Below are positions 7,634 to 18,079 of a DNA stretch of 64,000 nucleotides, piece after piece (position 1 is the stretch's first letter; each line of letters begins with the position of its first letter). The position numbers were made by a program, and so were the translations under genes. The notes under the pieces are model-generated. The model had not been told where the DNA came from and searched no databases. It saw only the letters and a program-made list of their open reading frames with translations. Source of the DNA: Sva-07 sp963728355 (GTDB lineage: Bacteria; Actinomycetota; Acidimicrobiia; Acidimicrobiales; Ilumatobacteraceae). The stretch lies in contig CAVSJQ010000015.1 of the NCBI GenBank assembly GCA_963728355.1, forward strand, positions 124,001 to 188,000, read 5' to 3'.

Positions 7634-9523
7634 ATGCAGTTGTTGACGCCCATCGCCTTCGGATCGCGCACCGCACCCAACCGGGTCGTGTTCGGACCGC
7701 ACGTCACGAATCTCGGTGCCGACAACCGGTCGATCCCCGAACGGCTCGTCGCCTACTACGAGCGCCGGGCGCGCGGTGGATGCGGGACGATCGTGGTGGA
7801 GGGAGCTTCCGTCCATCCGTCCGACTGGCCGTACGAGCGCGCCCCGCTCGCCGAGCGGTGCAGCGATGGCTGGACCTCGATCGTGCGGGCCTGTCGGCCG
7901 CACGGCTCGCTGGTGATCGCCTCGCTCGACCATGCCGGCGGCCAGGGCTCCTCCGCCTACTCGCAGCGGCCGCTGTGGGCACCGTCGCGAGTACCCGAGG
8001 TGAACACGCGCGAGGTGCCGAAGTGGATGGAGGCCGGCGACATCGCTGCGGTCGTCGACGGGTTCGCCGGAGCAACGAAGCTGGCCGTCGACGCCGACCT
8101 CGACGGCGTGGAGATCAACGCCGGCCAGCACAGCCTGGTGCGCCAGTTCCTGTCCGGTCTCACCAACCAGCGAGACGATCCCTGGGGGCACGACCGGCTG
8201 CTGTTCGCCCGCCAGGTGATCGACGCCGTGCGAGGCGCCGCCGGCGACCGGATCGTCGGGCTGCGACTGTCATGCGACGAACTTGCCCCCTGGGCCGGCA
8301 TCACCCCCGAGATGGCTCCCGGCATCGCCGCGTCGCTCGTCGACGCCGGTCTGGACTACGTGGTGGTCACGCGCGGGTCGATCTACACCGTCGAGAAGAC
8401 GCGACCGGACTTCCACGAGCCGACCGGCTTCAACGTCGACGTCTGCCGTTCGGTCCGGGCCGCCGTCCACGAGGGCCATCCCGACGTACCGGTGATCCTG
8501 CAGGGGTCGGTCGTCGGGGCCGGCCAGGCAGAATGGGCACTCGGCGGCTACGACGATGACTCGCTGTGCGACGCCGTCGAGATGACGCGAGCACAGATCG
8601 CCGACCCCGACCTCGTCGCCCGACTGGCAGGCGGCGAAGGCGACCGCATCCGACCGTGCACGCGCTGCAACCAGACATGCCAGGTCCGCGACGCCCGCAA
8701 TCCGATCGTCACCTGCATCGCCGAGCCGACCAGTGGCCGCGAGACCGAGGACCCCGACTGGTACGTGGCGGCGCCACATCCACGCGACGTCATCGTCGTC
8801 GGTGCCGGCCCCGCCGGCCTCGAGGCCGCCCGGGTCGCCGCCGTCCGCGGGCACCGTGTCACCGTCATCGAACAGGCCGACCACGTCGGCGGCCTCGCCG
8901 CCGACGCCGGCCCCAACGGGGCCCTGGTCGACTGGTGGCGGGGCGAGCACCGACATCTGGGCACCAACATCCGGCTCGAGACCAGCACGTGGGAGATCGG
9001 CGACCACACCACGGTGGTCCAGGCCACCGGCTCGGTCGCAGGCGTCCGGCCGTACGAGGTCGCCGACGACGCGGTCGTACTCGACGTCGCCGACGTGCGC
9101 CGCAGTGCCGCCCCACTCCCTGTCGACGGCACGATCGTGCTCTTCGATCCGATCGGCGGATCGATCGCCGTGGCGCTCGCCGAAGAACTCGGTGGGCGGG
9201 CGGTGCTCGTCACGCAGGACAACATCGCCGGCAACGAACTCTCACGGACCGGCGACCTGGCCCCGGCGAACACCCGACTGGCGCAAGCCGGCGTGACGAT
9301 CGAACGGCGAACGCTGCTGCGCGCCGCCCGGGCCGGCGAGGTGGAACTGGAAGACCGCTACTCCGGCGAGCGCCGCACTGTCTCCTGCTCGGCGGTGGTC
9401 GACTGCGGGTTCCGGCTGCCCACCGAACCGATCGACGGTGCCGTGCAGATCGGCGATGCGGTGGCGCCGCGCACGATCCACGAGGCCGTCCTCGAAGCCC
9501 GGCGCGCCGCCCTCGCGATCTGA
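7634..9523 (+). CDS. FadH/old-yellow-enzyme family NAD(P)H:flavin oxidoreductase
   Basis: 629 residues. The N-terminal half is an FMN TIM barrel of the OYE family (LLTPIAFGSRTAPNRVVFGP; DGVEINAGQHSLVRQFLS). A [4Fe-4S] motif follows with Cys342, Cys345, Cys349 and Cys361 (C-x2-C-x3-C-x11-C). The C-terminal half starts with VIVVGAGPAGLEAARVAA, an FAD/NAD dinucleotide fold. This is the architecture of 2,4-dienoyl-CoA reductase FadH and of the OYE-like oxidoreductases found with mycofactocin systems. It probably reduces an enone or dienoyl-CoA. No mycofactocin genes (mftA-F) are in the window, so that link is only a suggestion. A hairpin follows its stop. Confidence 0.85.
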   Translation: MQLLTPIAFGSRTAPNRVVFGPHVTNLGADNRSIPERLVAYYERRARGGCGTIVVEGASVHPSDWPYERAPLAERCSDGWTSIVRACRPHGSLVIASLDHAGGQGSSAYSQRPLWAPSRVPEVNTREVPKWMEAGDIAAVVDGFAGATKLAVDADLDGVEINAGQHSLVRQFLSGLTNQRDDPWGHDRLLFARQVIDAVRGAAGDRIVGLRLSCDELAPWAGITPEMAPGIAASLVDAGLDYVVVTRGSIYTVEKTRPDFHEPTGFNVDVCRSVRAAVHEGHPDVPVILQGSVVGAGQAEWALGGYDDDSLCDAVEMTRAQIADPDLVARLAGGEGDRIRPCTRCNQTCQVRDARNPIVTCIAEPTSGRETEDPDWYVAAPHPRDVIVVGAGPAGLEAARVAAVRGHRVTVIEQADHVGGLAADAGPNGALVDWWRGEHRHLGTNIRLETSTWEIGDHTTVVQATGSVAGVRPYEVADDAVVLDVADVRRSAAPLPVDGTIVLFDPIGGSIAVALAEELGGRAVLVTQDNIAGNELSRTGDLAPANTRLAQAGVTIERRTLLRAARAGEVELEDRYSGERRTVSCSAVVDCGFRLPTEPIDGAVQIGDAVAPRTIHEAVLEARRAALAI

Positions 9524-9526
9524 CCA

Positions 9527-9559
9527 CGTTTCACCTGGGGTCAGACCCCGGATGAAACG
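9527..9559. terminator. hairpin with GGGGTCAGACCCC core
   Basis: Starts three bases after the oxidoreductase stop. Outer arms CGTTTCA and TGAAACG enclose a perfect GGGGTC-A-GACCCC core. No T-run follows, as is common for actinobacterial terminators. The same 13-base core, with T in the centre, recurs at 27924-27936 inside different outer arms. Confidence 0.55.
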
Positions 9560-9591
9560 CCCGCCGGCGGGTCCTGCAACACTCACGCGTC

Positions 9592-10365
9592 ATGAGCGAC
9601 GACCTGTTCGACCTGACCGGCCGGGTTGCGGTGGTGACCGGTGGGTCACGCGGGCTCGGCCGCGAGATGGTGCTCGCCTTCGCCGAGCGCGGTGCCGACG
9701 TCGTGATCGCCAGCCGCAAGCTCGATGCCTGCGAGACGCTGGCTGACGACGTGCGCAAGAAGTTCGGTCGCCGGGCGCTCGCGGTGGCGTACCACGCCGG
9801 CCGCTGGGAGGACGCCGATCGCCTGTACGAGACGGTGTACGCCCAGTTCGGCCGGTGCGACGTGCTGGTGAACAACGCCGGGATGTCACCGCTGTACCCC
9901 AGCGTGGACGCGATCAACGAGGAGCTCTACGACAAGGTGATGGACGTCAACCTGAAGGGCCCGTTCCGGTTGTCGGCACTGATCGGTACCCGGATGGCCG
10001 GACCGGAGCACGGCGGCAGCAATGGCGGATCGATCATCTTCGTGTCGTCGATCGCGTCGCACCGTCCGAGCCCGAACGAACTCGTGTACGGCGCGGCAAA
10101 GGCCGGCGTCAACAACTTGACCTACGGTCTCGCGCGCACACTCGGCCCGACCGTGCGGGTCAACTGCATCGCGCCGGGGCCGTTCCTCACCGACATCTCC
10201 AAGGCCTGGGATCTCGACTCGTTCGAGCGCTCGGCGCAGGTCGGCTTCGCCCTCGGACGCGGGGGTCGGCCCAACGAGATCGTCGGCACCGCCCTCTACC
10301 TGGCGAGCGATGCGTCCTCGTACACCACCGGCGCGGTGATCGACGTCGACGGCGGCCCACGGTGA
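9592..10365 (+). CDS. short-chain dehydrogenase/reductase
   Basis: 257 residues, classical SDR length. Cofactor motif TGGSRGLG (16-23), NNAG (94-97), catalytic Ser at 152/153, Tyr166 and Lys170 (YGAAK) are all present, and the tail SSYTTGAVIDVDGG is typical. Arg20/Arg42 suggest NADPH preference. The substrate is unknown. Its stop overlaps the GTG of the next gene by four bases (GTGA), so it is translationally coupled to a small-molecule kinase-like gene and, through it, to an acyl-CoA ligase. Confidence 0.9.
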   Translation: MSDDLFDLTGRVAVVTGGSRGLGREMVLAFAERGADVVIASRKLDACETLADDVRKKFGRRALAVAYHAGRWEDADRLYETVYAQFGRCDVLVNNAGMSPLYPSVDAINEELYDKVMDVNLKGPFRLSALIGTRMAGPEHGGSNGGSIIFVSSIASHRPSPNELVYGAAKAGVNNLTYGLARTLGPTVRVNCIAPGPFLTDISKAWDLDSFERSAQVGFALGRGGRPNEIVGTALYLASDASSYTTGAVIDVDGGPR

Positions 10366-11078
10366 GCGAACAGGCGGGCGGGCCGGAGGAGCCGCCGGGT
10401 CCGCTGATCGCCTCCGGACGGGCTGCCGACGTGTTCGACCTCGGCGACGGCACCGTACTGCGCCGTTACCGGACCGAACACGACTCCGAGCCGGAAGCGC
10501 GCCTGATGGAGTGGCTGACGGCGGCCGGGGTACCGGTGCCGACCGTCCACCGCGCGAACGGGCGCGACCTGGTGATGGATCTCGTGAGCGGCCCGTCGAT
10601 GCTCGACGATCTGCAACGTCGACCGTGGCGGCTCCGTCGCCACGCGCTCACGCTCGCACGGCTGCAACGCATGATCAACGACGTCGCGGCGCCGGACTGG
10701 CTGTCCTCGGCGGGTCCGATCCCGGACGGCACCGCCGTCGTCCATGCCGACCTGCATCCGATGAACGTGCTCCTCGGACCCCAGGGTCCGGTCGTGATCG
10801 ACTTCACCAATGCCATGCGCGGCCCGGCGGCATTCGACGCCGCCTTGTCGTACGTCCTGATGTCGACGTTCGAGGCGGCGAGCCCGGTCGACCGCATCGG
10901 TCAACGGCTGCTCGTCGGGGCGTTCCGACGTGCTCGCGGACCAGATGTCGTCGACGCCGGTCTCGCCGATGCCTGCCGGTTCCGGCTCGCCGATGCCAAC
11001 GTGACCACCAGCGAGCGCGAACGCGTCAGAGGTCTACTGAATCGTGTGACCTCCGGCACACAGGCCTCGCTACGGTGA
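10362..11078 (+). CDS. APH-fold phosphotransferase, small
   Basis: 238 residues from GTG at 10362, overlapping the SDR stop by four bases. The protein-kinase-like small-molecule kinase signature is visible: VVHADLHPMNVLLGPQGPVVIDFTNA (Brenner-type HxDLxxxN, then the DF metal-binding pair). ASGRAADVFDLGDGTVLRRY at the N-terminus is the degenerate glycine loop and ATP lysine/arginine region. Members of this family phosphorylate hydroxyl groups of antibiotics, choline or other small molecules; no substrate can be assigned. It is only five bases ahead of the acyl-CoA ligase gene. Confidence 0.75.
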   Translation: MSEQAGGPEEPPGPLIASGRAADVFDLGDGTVLRRYRTEHDSEPEARLMEWLTAAGVPVPTVHRANGRDLVMDLVSGPSMLDDLQRRPWRLRRHALTLARLQRMINDVAAPDWLSSAGPIPDGTAVVHADLHPMNVLLGPQGPVVIDFTNAMRGPAAFDAALSYVLMSTFEAASPVDRIGQRLLVGAFRRARGPDVVDAGLADACRFRLADANVTTSERERVRGLLNRVTSGTQASLR

Positions 11079-11082
11079 CCAC

Positions 11083-12708
11083 ATGGAGATGAACTTCGCC
11101 ACCGTCTGGGAATCGATCACCGACGTCATCCCCGATGCGCCTGCGGTCACCCACGGCGACCTCACCCGGACGTGGGCCGAGTACACCGAGCGCGCTGCAC
11201 GGGTCGCCGGGGCGCTCGACGCGCACGGGCTCGGTCACGACGCCAAGACCGCGCTGTACATGTACAACTGCAACGAGTATCTCGAGGCGCAGTACGGGTG
11301 CATGAAGACCCGCGGCGTGCCGATCAACGTCAACTACCGCTACCTCGACGACGAGCTCTGGTACCTGCTCGACAACTCCGACTCCCGGGCGCTGTTCTTC
11401 CACTCCTCGCTCGGTGACCGGGTGGCCCGCGTCGCGGACCGGCTGCCGGAGCTGACCCTGCTCGTCGAGGTCGACGATGGCGAGGGTGCCGGCCACGTGC
11501 CGAACGCCGTGCGCTACGAGGATCTGGTCGCCGGCAGCGACGCGATGCGGCGGATCGAGCGCGCGGAGGACGACATCTACATGCTGTACACCGGGGGCAC
11601 GACCGGGATGCCGAAGGGTGTGATGTATGCGAACGGCGGCATGGCGGCCGGTCTGATCGCCAGCGGGTTCCCACTCCTCGGCGTCACACCGCCGACCGAT
11701 GCTGCCGAGGTGGCCGGCATCGTGCAGACGGCGGTCGAGGGCGGCAACCAACTGATCTCGGTCCCGTGTGCGCCCCTCATGCACGGCACCGGGCTGTGGA
11801 TCGGTGCGTTCATCCCCCACCTCGCCGGCGGGCACGTGATCACGCTGACCAACCGCAGCCTCGACGCTCACGAGGTGCTGTCGACCGTCGAGAAGCACCG
11901 GGCGACCGCCGTCACGATCGTCGGCGACAGCTTCGCCAAGCCGCTGATCCGTGCCCTCGACGAGGGCAAGCCGGACGGCTCGAGCTACGACACGTCGTCG
12001 ATCGTCGTGATCACGTCGTCGGGCGTGATGTGGACCACCGAGGTGAAGGAGCAACTGCTCGACCGGATCGAGCAGGCGATGCTCGTCGACGCCATGGGCT
12101 CCACCGAGGGCTCGATGGGCACCCAGATCTCCATGAAGGGCATGACGGCCGACACGGCCCGGTTCACGCAGAATCCGACGACCAAGGTCTTCGCCGACGA
12201 CGACCGCGAGGTGCAGCCAGGCTCCGACGATGTCGGCATGGTGGCCGCCGGCGGCAACGTGCCACTCGGCTACTTCAAGGACCCGGAGAAGTCGGCGCGC
12301 ACGTTCCGGGTGATCGACGGCGTGCGCTACTCGTTCCCCGGCGACTTCGCGAAGGTGGCCGCCGACGGCACGCTGATCCTGCTGGGCCGCGGCAGCCAAG
12401 TGATCAACACCGGCGGTGAGAAGGTGTTCCCCGAAGAGGTCGAGGAAGCGGTCAAGCGCGTCGACGGCGTGGTCGACTGCCTCGTCGTCGGCGTCGAGAA
12501 CGAGAAGTTCGGCCAGGCGGTCACCGCGGTCGTGTCGCTCGCCGAGGGTGTCACGCTCGACTCGGCAACGATCATCGCCTCGGTCAAGAACGATCTCGCC
12601 GGCTACAAGGCACCCAAGTCGGTGATCTTCGTCGACCAGGTCCCGCGGGCGCCGAACGGCAAGGCCGACTACCGATCGGCGAAAGAGCACGCCGAAACGG
12701 CCCTCTGA
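11083..12708 (+). CDS. acyl-CoA synthetase (FadD-like, AMP-forming)
   Basis: 541 residues. The AMP-binding P-loop YTGGTTGMPKGV is at 169-180; VDAMGSTEGSMG is the A5 region, GRGSQVINTGGEKVFPEEVE the hinge region, and PNGKADYRSAK carries the catalytic C-terminal lysine. It activates a carboxylic acid to acyl-AMP and then acyl-CoA. Sequence style resembles steroid/fatty-acid ligases of Actinobacteria, but substrate is not determinable. ATG codons at 11083 and 11089 are both possible starts. It ends a four-gene run (SDR, kinase, ligase) and is closed by a long hairpin at 12714. Confidence 0.88.
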   Translation: MEMNFATVWESITDVIPDAPAVTHGDLTRTWAEYTERAARVAGALDAHGLGHDAKTALYMYNCNEYLEAQYGCMKTRGVPINVNYRYLDDELWYLLDNSDSRALFFHSSLGDRVARVADRLPELTLLVEVDDGEGAGHVPNAVRYEDLVAGSDAMRRIERAEDDIYMLYTGGTTGMPKGVMYANGGMAAGLIASGFPLLGVTPPTDAAEVAGIVQTAVEGGNQLISVPCAPLMHGTGLWIGAFIPHLAGGHVITLTNRSLDAHEVLSTVEKHRATAVTIVGDSFAKPLIRALDEGKPDGSSYDTSSIVVITSSGVMWTTEVKEQLLDRIEQAMLVDAMGSTEGSMGTQISMKGMTADTARFTQNPTTKVFADDDREVQPGSDDVGMVAAGGNVPLGYFKDPEKSARTFRVIDGVRYSFPGDFAKVAADGTLILLGRGSQVINTGGEKVFPEEVEEAVKRVDGVVDCLVVGVENEKFGQAVTAVVSLAEGVTLDSATIIASVKNDLAGYKAPKSVIFVDQVPRAPNGKADYRSAKEHAETAL

Positions 12709-12713
12709 CGTCC

Positions 12714-12760
12714 AACGCGTGAACAGATGGGCGTACTGGCGGCCCATTTGTTCACGCGTT
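12714..12760. terminator. long bidirectional hairpin between convergent genes
   Basis: Arms AACGCGTGAACA (12714-12725) and TGTTCACGCGTT (12749-12760) pair perfectly, then ATGGGC pairs with GCCCAT across a G-T wobble, leaving a nine-base loop. It lies between the ends of the acyl-CoA ligase (+) and the dienelactone-hydrolase-like gene (-), as expected for a shared terminator without a T-run. Confidence 0.65.
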
Positions 12761-12789
12761 CGGCAGGTGGCGGCGGCGCGATCTCGAGG

Positions 12790-13542
12790 TCAGGTCTGCA
12801 GCTTCTCGACGAAGAAGTCGAGGACGCGCTCGACGCTGGCATCGTCACGCTGTTCGGTCAGCACCGAGTGGTCGGTCTTCTTGGAGCTCGGCAGTTCGAT
12901 GGCGATGAACGCGTCGCCGAGCAACTCACGCAGCGAGGAGAAGCGATCGCCAACGAGTTTGTCGCCGGTGAAACGGAGACCGAGCACCTGACAGCCGGCG
13001 GCGGCCCGCTCCGCGATCGCCGCAGCATCGTCGGGAGACAGGTTGAGGTCGGCGCCGCGTGACGCGCCGATCGGGAGCGGCATCGACGGCTGCGACAGCA
13101 CCGGGGCGAGCATGATGTCGTCGACCATCATGCCGAGCGCGAAGCCGCCGGAGAAACACATCCCGACCGCGCCGACGCCGGGACCACCGACCTGCTGGTG
13201 GACGTTGCGGGCGAGCGCGCGGAGCCAGGCGATGATCGGTGATGTCTGGTTCAGTGCGAACGCGGTGAACTCGCGGGCGATGCAGACCTTCGCCATCTGC
13301 TGCATCGCAGAGGCGTTCGATGGCTCCTTGCCGGGTGTGCCGACCAGCGACGGCATCACCACCGTGAAGCCGCGTTCGACCACCTCGTTGGCGAACTTCG
13401 TGACCAACGGCGTGATGCCGGGGATCTCGTGGATCACGATCACCGCCGGACCGCTGCCCCGCCGGTAGATCGGGTGGGTGATGCCGGCGGCGGAGAACTC
13501 GTCGAGCTCCCATCCGTCGAGAACGTCGGTCGTGGTGTCCAT
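12790..13542 (-). CDS. dienelactone hydrolase family protein
   Basis: 250 residues with an alpha/beta-hydrolase fold. The nucleophile elbow is GMCFSGG with Cys129, the Cys nucleophile of dienelactone hydrolases; candidate acid and base are the Asp in RFTGDKL and the His in KTDHSVL. VIVIHEIPGITPLV is the usual oxyanion-hole region. Substrate may be a dienelactone of aromatic breakdown or another small ester. It is followed downstream by the hairpin at 12714; a phosphotransferase gene lies 29 bases upstream on the same strand. Confidence 0.85.
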   Translation of the reverse strand: MDTTTDVLDGWELDEFSAAGITHPIYRRGSGPAVIVIHEIPGITPLVTKFANEVVERGFTVVMPSLVGTPGKEPSNASAMQQMAKVCIAREFTAFALNQTSPIIAWLRALARNVHQQVGGPGVGAVGMCFSGGFALGMMVDDIMLAPVLSQPSMPLPIGASRGADLNLSPDDAAAIAERAAAGCQVLGLRFTGDKLVGDRFSSLRELLGDAFIAIELPSSKKTDHSVLTEQRDDASVERVLDFFVEKLQT

Positions 13543-13571
13543 GGATCCGATCTTGCCAGATCCGGTCGGCG

Positions 13572-14609
13572 TCAGAGTCGCCGCATTGCGTCGAGCGCCG
13601 ACTCGGCGAGCACTTCGGTACCGACCTTGAACGCGTCGAGTTGCTCGGCGCTGATGCCCTGGTCGCCCATCGCTCCGTGGAGGTAGCGGGCGTACACACC
13701 CTCCGAGATCACCGCGAGGCGGAACGACCCGAAGGCGATGTAGTAGTCGATCTGCGACAGGTCACGGCCGGTGCGCGTGGCGTAGCGCTCGAGGAGGTCG
13801 CCGTAGGCGGGAAATCCTTCGATCCCGGTCGGGTCGTTCGGTCGGGCCTGCACCGTGCCGGGATCTGCCCAGTAGACGCCGACGTAGCCGACGTCGGCGA
13901 GCGGGTCGCCGAGGGTGCACAGTTCCCAGTCGAGCACGGCGTTGATCCGACCACGGTCGACATCGGTGAGGACGTTGCCGAAGCGGTAGTCACCGTGGGC
14001 GATCGAGACGCCCTGCTGCTCGGGGAACTGCGCTGCGAGACGGCGAGCCACCTCCTCGACCGCAGGCAGTTCGCGGGTCTTCGAGCGCTCCCACTGGGTG
14101 CTCCAACGCTTGACCTGACGCTCGACGTAGCCCTCGCGCTTGGCGAGATCGCCCAGGCCGACTGCGTCGACGTCGACGGCGTGCAGGTCGGCGAGGACGT
14201 CGATCAGGTCGAAGCCGGCGGAGCGGCGGTTGTCGACGCTCAGCAGCGCCCCTTTGTCGGCACTGTCGAGCACGACACCGTCGACGAAGCCCATCACGTA
14301 GAACGGCGCGCCGTTGACCGCCTCATCGGTGCACAGTCCGAGTGCAGGCGGCACCGGAACCGACGACTTGCCGACGCCCGAGATGATCTTGTGCTCGCGG
14401 GCCATGTCGTGCGCCGTCGCGAGCACAGCGCCGGTCGGCGGACGACGCAGGACGTATTTCTTGCCGTCGGCCCCGGTGACGGTGTAGGTGAGGTTGGAGC
14501 GACCGCCGACGATCCCATCGAACTGGAAGGGGGCGGTCGCTCCATCGATGTTGTCGACGAGCCACGCCGTCACGTTGGGAACATCGATGCCGTGAATCGA
14601 GTCGTGCAC
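13572..14609 (-). CDS. phosphotransferase family protein (ACAD10/11 kinase-like)
   Basis: 345 residues from GTG at 14609 (VHDSIHGIDVPNVTAWL); the frame stays open to 14642. GGRSNLTYTV and YVLRRPP form the ATP loop, and IAHGDYRFGNVLTD with NAVLDWELCTLGDPLADVGY are the catalytic and metal-binding motifs of the APH-fold kinases related to the kinase domain of ACAD10/ACAD11. Those enzymes phosphorylate 4-hydroxyacyl-CoAs before dehydration, so a role in hydroxy-acid breakdown is likely by family. It forms an apparent two-gene unit with the dienelactone-hydrolase-like gene. Confidence 0.82.
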   Translation of the reverse strand: MHDSIHGIDVPNVTAWLVDNIDGATAPFQFDGIVGGRSNLTYTVTGADGKKYVLRRPPTGAVLATAHDMAREHKIISGVGKSSVPVPPALGLCTDEAVNGAPFYVMGFVDGVVLDSADKGALLSVDNRRSAGFDLIDVLADLHAVDVDAVGLGDLAKREGYVERQVKRWSTQWERSKTRELPAVEEVARRLAAQFPEQQGVSIAHGDYRFGNVLTDVDRGRINAVLDWELCTLGDPLADVGYVGVYWADPGTVQARPNDPTGIEGFPAYGDLLERYATRTGRDLSQIDYYIAFGSFRLAVISEGVYARYLHGAMGDQGISAEQLDAFKVGTEVLAESALDAMRRL

Positions 14610-14678
14610 GAGCGTCGACCGTAGCCGGAGTGCGGCGACCACTCCGTGCCTGAGGCGGGCCGGACCGGGTGCGATGGA

Positions 14679-15902
14679 TCAGCCGGGACGGCCGACGCCG
14701 ACGACCTTGCCCCAGTTCACCGACGACACGTTGACGACGCTGCCGGTGTTGGGGGCGTGGACGTGCGCGCCGTTGCCGAGGTAGATGCTGACGTGGCTGA
14801 TCGGACTGTAGAAGAACAGCAGGTCGCCGGGCTGGGCTTGATCCTTCGGCACGTGTGGGGTCGAGGCGTACTGGGCGCGCGACTGGTGCGGAAGGCCCAC
14901 ACCGGCCTGCGCCCAGGCGTAGGCGGTGAGCCCCGAGCAGTCGAACCCGACGCCCGGGCTCGATGTGGCGTAGCGGTACGGGACACCCTGCTGGGCGAGT
15001 GCGGCCTGGACAGCGATGCCCGAGCGCGACGAGACCGCCGGTGCCGAGTAGCCACCGCCGCTGCTCGACGACGAACCGCCCGAGCTGTCACCGCTCGACG
15101 TCGACGCCGACCCACTCGACGTGGCGGTTGGGTTCGCGTTGCCGCCACCGGAGTTGCCACCACCGCCGGAGTTGCCACCACCGCCGGAGTTGCCGCCACC
15201 GGACGAGGAGGAGCTGACCGCTGCGGCCGCTGCCTGCTCGCGCATCTGGCGCAGCGACTCTTCGGCGCGTCGCTGTTCCTCTCGGGCGATCAGCTGGCCG
15301 AGCTTCGCCTCGGCGTCTGCGCGCGCTTCGGTGTAGTCCCTGGTGAGCCGCTCGGTCTCGGCCTGGGCGTCGGTGAGCGAGGCAGCGAGCTGGTCGGCCT
15401 GCTCGCGCTTGCGGGCGAGTTCGTCCTTGTCGTCGTTGAGGTCGTCCACGAGCGCGTCGAGCTCGTCGGTCGTCACGTCGCCGGCGCTCAGCGCGACACG
15501 GGCGAGTTCTTCGCGCTTGACGGCGTCGTTGAGGTTCTCGGAGTCCTCGAACAGCGGGCCCAGCGGCACGGATCCGCCACCCACGAACGAGCGACGCGCC
15601 ATGTCGGCCAAGCTGCCACGCAGCTCGTCGAGCACGGCTTCCTGCTCGGCGACACGCGCTTCGGCCTCGGTGATCTCGACAGCGAGCTGGTCCTTGGTGT
15701 CGATCGCTTCGTTGTAGTCCTCGCCGAGCTGGCGGGCGCGCTCCTCGAGTCGCTCGAGCTCGTCGACGATGTCCTCGACGCGCTGGCGCTGCTGGTCGAC
15801 GCTCTGGGCCTGGGCAACGGTCGGAAGGGAGACCGGAATGGCGAAGGTGACGGCGATGGCGATCGGAAGGACGCGCAGGATCTGCTTGAAGTGATGCCGC
15901 AT
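14679..15902 (-). CDS. secreted NlpC/P60 peptidoglycan endopeptidase, RipA-like
   Basis: 407 residues. Signal peptide 1-32 ending AQAQ; coiled coil about 36-225 (long Glu/Arg/Leu stretches with Q and D); Ser/Gly-rich linker 230-285 with repeated NSGGGG units; NlpC/P60 domain from about 293 with Cys322 (FDCSGLTAYAW), His370 (SHVSIYL) and His382. It should cut peptide stems of peptidoglycan outside the membrane, with the coiled coil as a regulatory or divisome-binding arm, as in RipA/CwlO-type enzymes. The linker repeats make the gene locally repetitive (15,160-15,200). No partner gene (FtsEX) is next to it. Confidence 0.92.
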   Translation of the reverse strand: MRHHFKQILRVLPIAIAVTFAIPVSLPTVAQAQSVDQQRQRVEDIVDELERLEERARQLGEDYNEAIDTKDQLAVEITEAEARVAEQEAVLDELRGSLADMARRSFVGGGSVPLGPLFEDSENLNDAVKREELARVALSAGDVTTDELDALVDDLNDDKDELARKREQADQLAASLTDAQAETERLTRDYTEARADAEAKLGQLIAREEQRRAEESLRQMREQAAAAAVSSSSSGGGNSGGGGNSGGGGNSGGGNANPTATSSGSASTSSGDSSGGSSSSSGGGYSAPAVSSRSGIAVQAALAQQGVPYRYATSSPGVGFDCSGLTAYAWAQAGVGLPHQSRAQYASTPHVPKDQAQPGDLLFFYSPISHVSIYLGNGAHVHAPNTGSVVNVSSVNWGKVVGVGRPG

Positions 15903-16042
15903 AGTTCGACCGCCCAGCCTAGCGAATGTGACGAACGTGTTGCGAACGGCTGACGAGACTTCATGTGCCGCCCGTCACGGCGTCGGAGCACCCGGCCCGG
16001 GTCCCGTCGGCGCCGACGATGGCGTCGGTTCGTCGGTGAGGT

Positions 16043-17614
<1,572 letters not shown>

Positions 17615-17618
17615 GGGT

Positions 17619-18002
17619 GTGAATCGTAGATCAGGTCCGTGGTTCGTCCGCATCCTGCTCGCCCTGACGCTGCTCGGCGGCCTGCTCTCGGCGCAGCCGG
17701 TCTCGGCCTCGGCGCCGCCCGTCGAGCCGGGCAGCCCGGACGCCACGGTCCCGGCCGCGACCGTGCCCGACGACGAGATCGTCATCGACGAGGCGAACCC
17801 GTTCCTTCCCGAGAACCGTGATCTTTCCGAGTGCATCGGGATGCTGCAACGGCCCGGCTGCGGCAGCGAAGCACGCGGCGGCTGGCACCAGGACCTCGTC
17901 GCGATCGTCATGGTGACCGGCCTGCTCATCGTGTTCGGCCGCGTCGCGTGGGCCGTGCGCCGCAGCCAGAAGACCGCCGCTGCGTCGACCTCGCCCGACT
18001 GA
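17619..18002 (+). CDS. small membrane protein of unknown function
   Basis: 127 residues from GTG at 17619. A signal-peptide-like segment (FVRILLALTLLGGLLSAQPVSASA) is followed by a Pro/Asp/Glu-rich outer segment with two Cys (ECIGMLQRPGC), then one membrane helix (LVAIVMVTGLLIVFGRVAWAV) and a short basic tail. The family is not recognised. Its coding start is almost back to back with guaA and its frame is followed after 77 bases by the decarboxylase gene, so it may share that transcript. Confidence 0.65.
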   Translation: MNRRSGPWFVRILLALTLLGGLLSAQPVSASAPPVEPGSPDATVPAATVPDDEIVIDEANPFLPENRDLSECIGMLQRPGCGSEARGGWHQDLVAIVMVTGLLIVFGRVAWAVRRSQKTAAASTSPD

Positions 18003-18079
18003 CGGGTGGCGGGCGCGCCCGGGTCTCGGACACCGGCGTCGAGCTGCGCTGCCGGATCGTGCCCGCGTACGCTCGCAGT

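Noticed and set aside
15120..15210. Direct repeats in the NlpC/P60 gene as a mobile repeat
   Set aside because: They encode the Ser/Gly-rich linker of the protein; simple in-frame linker expansion explains them.
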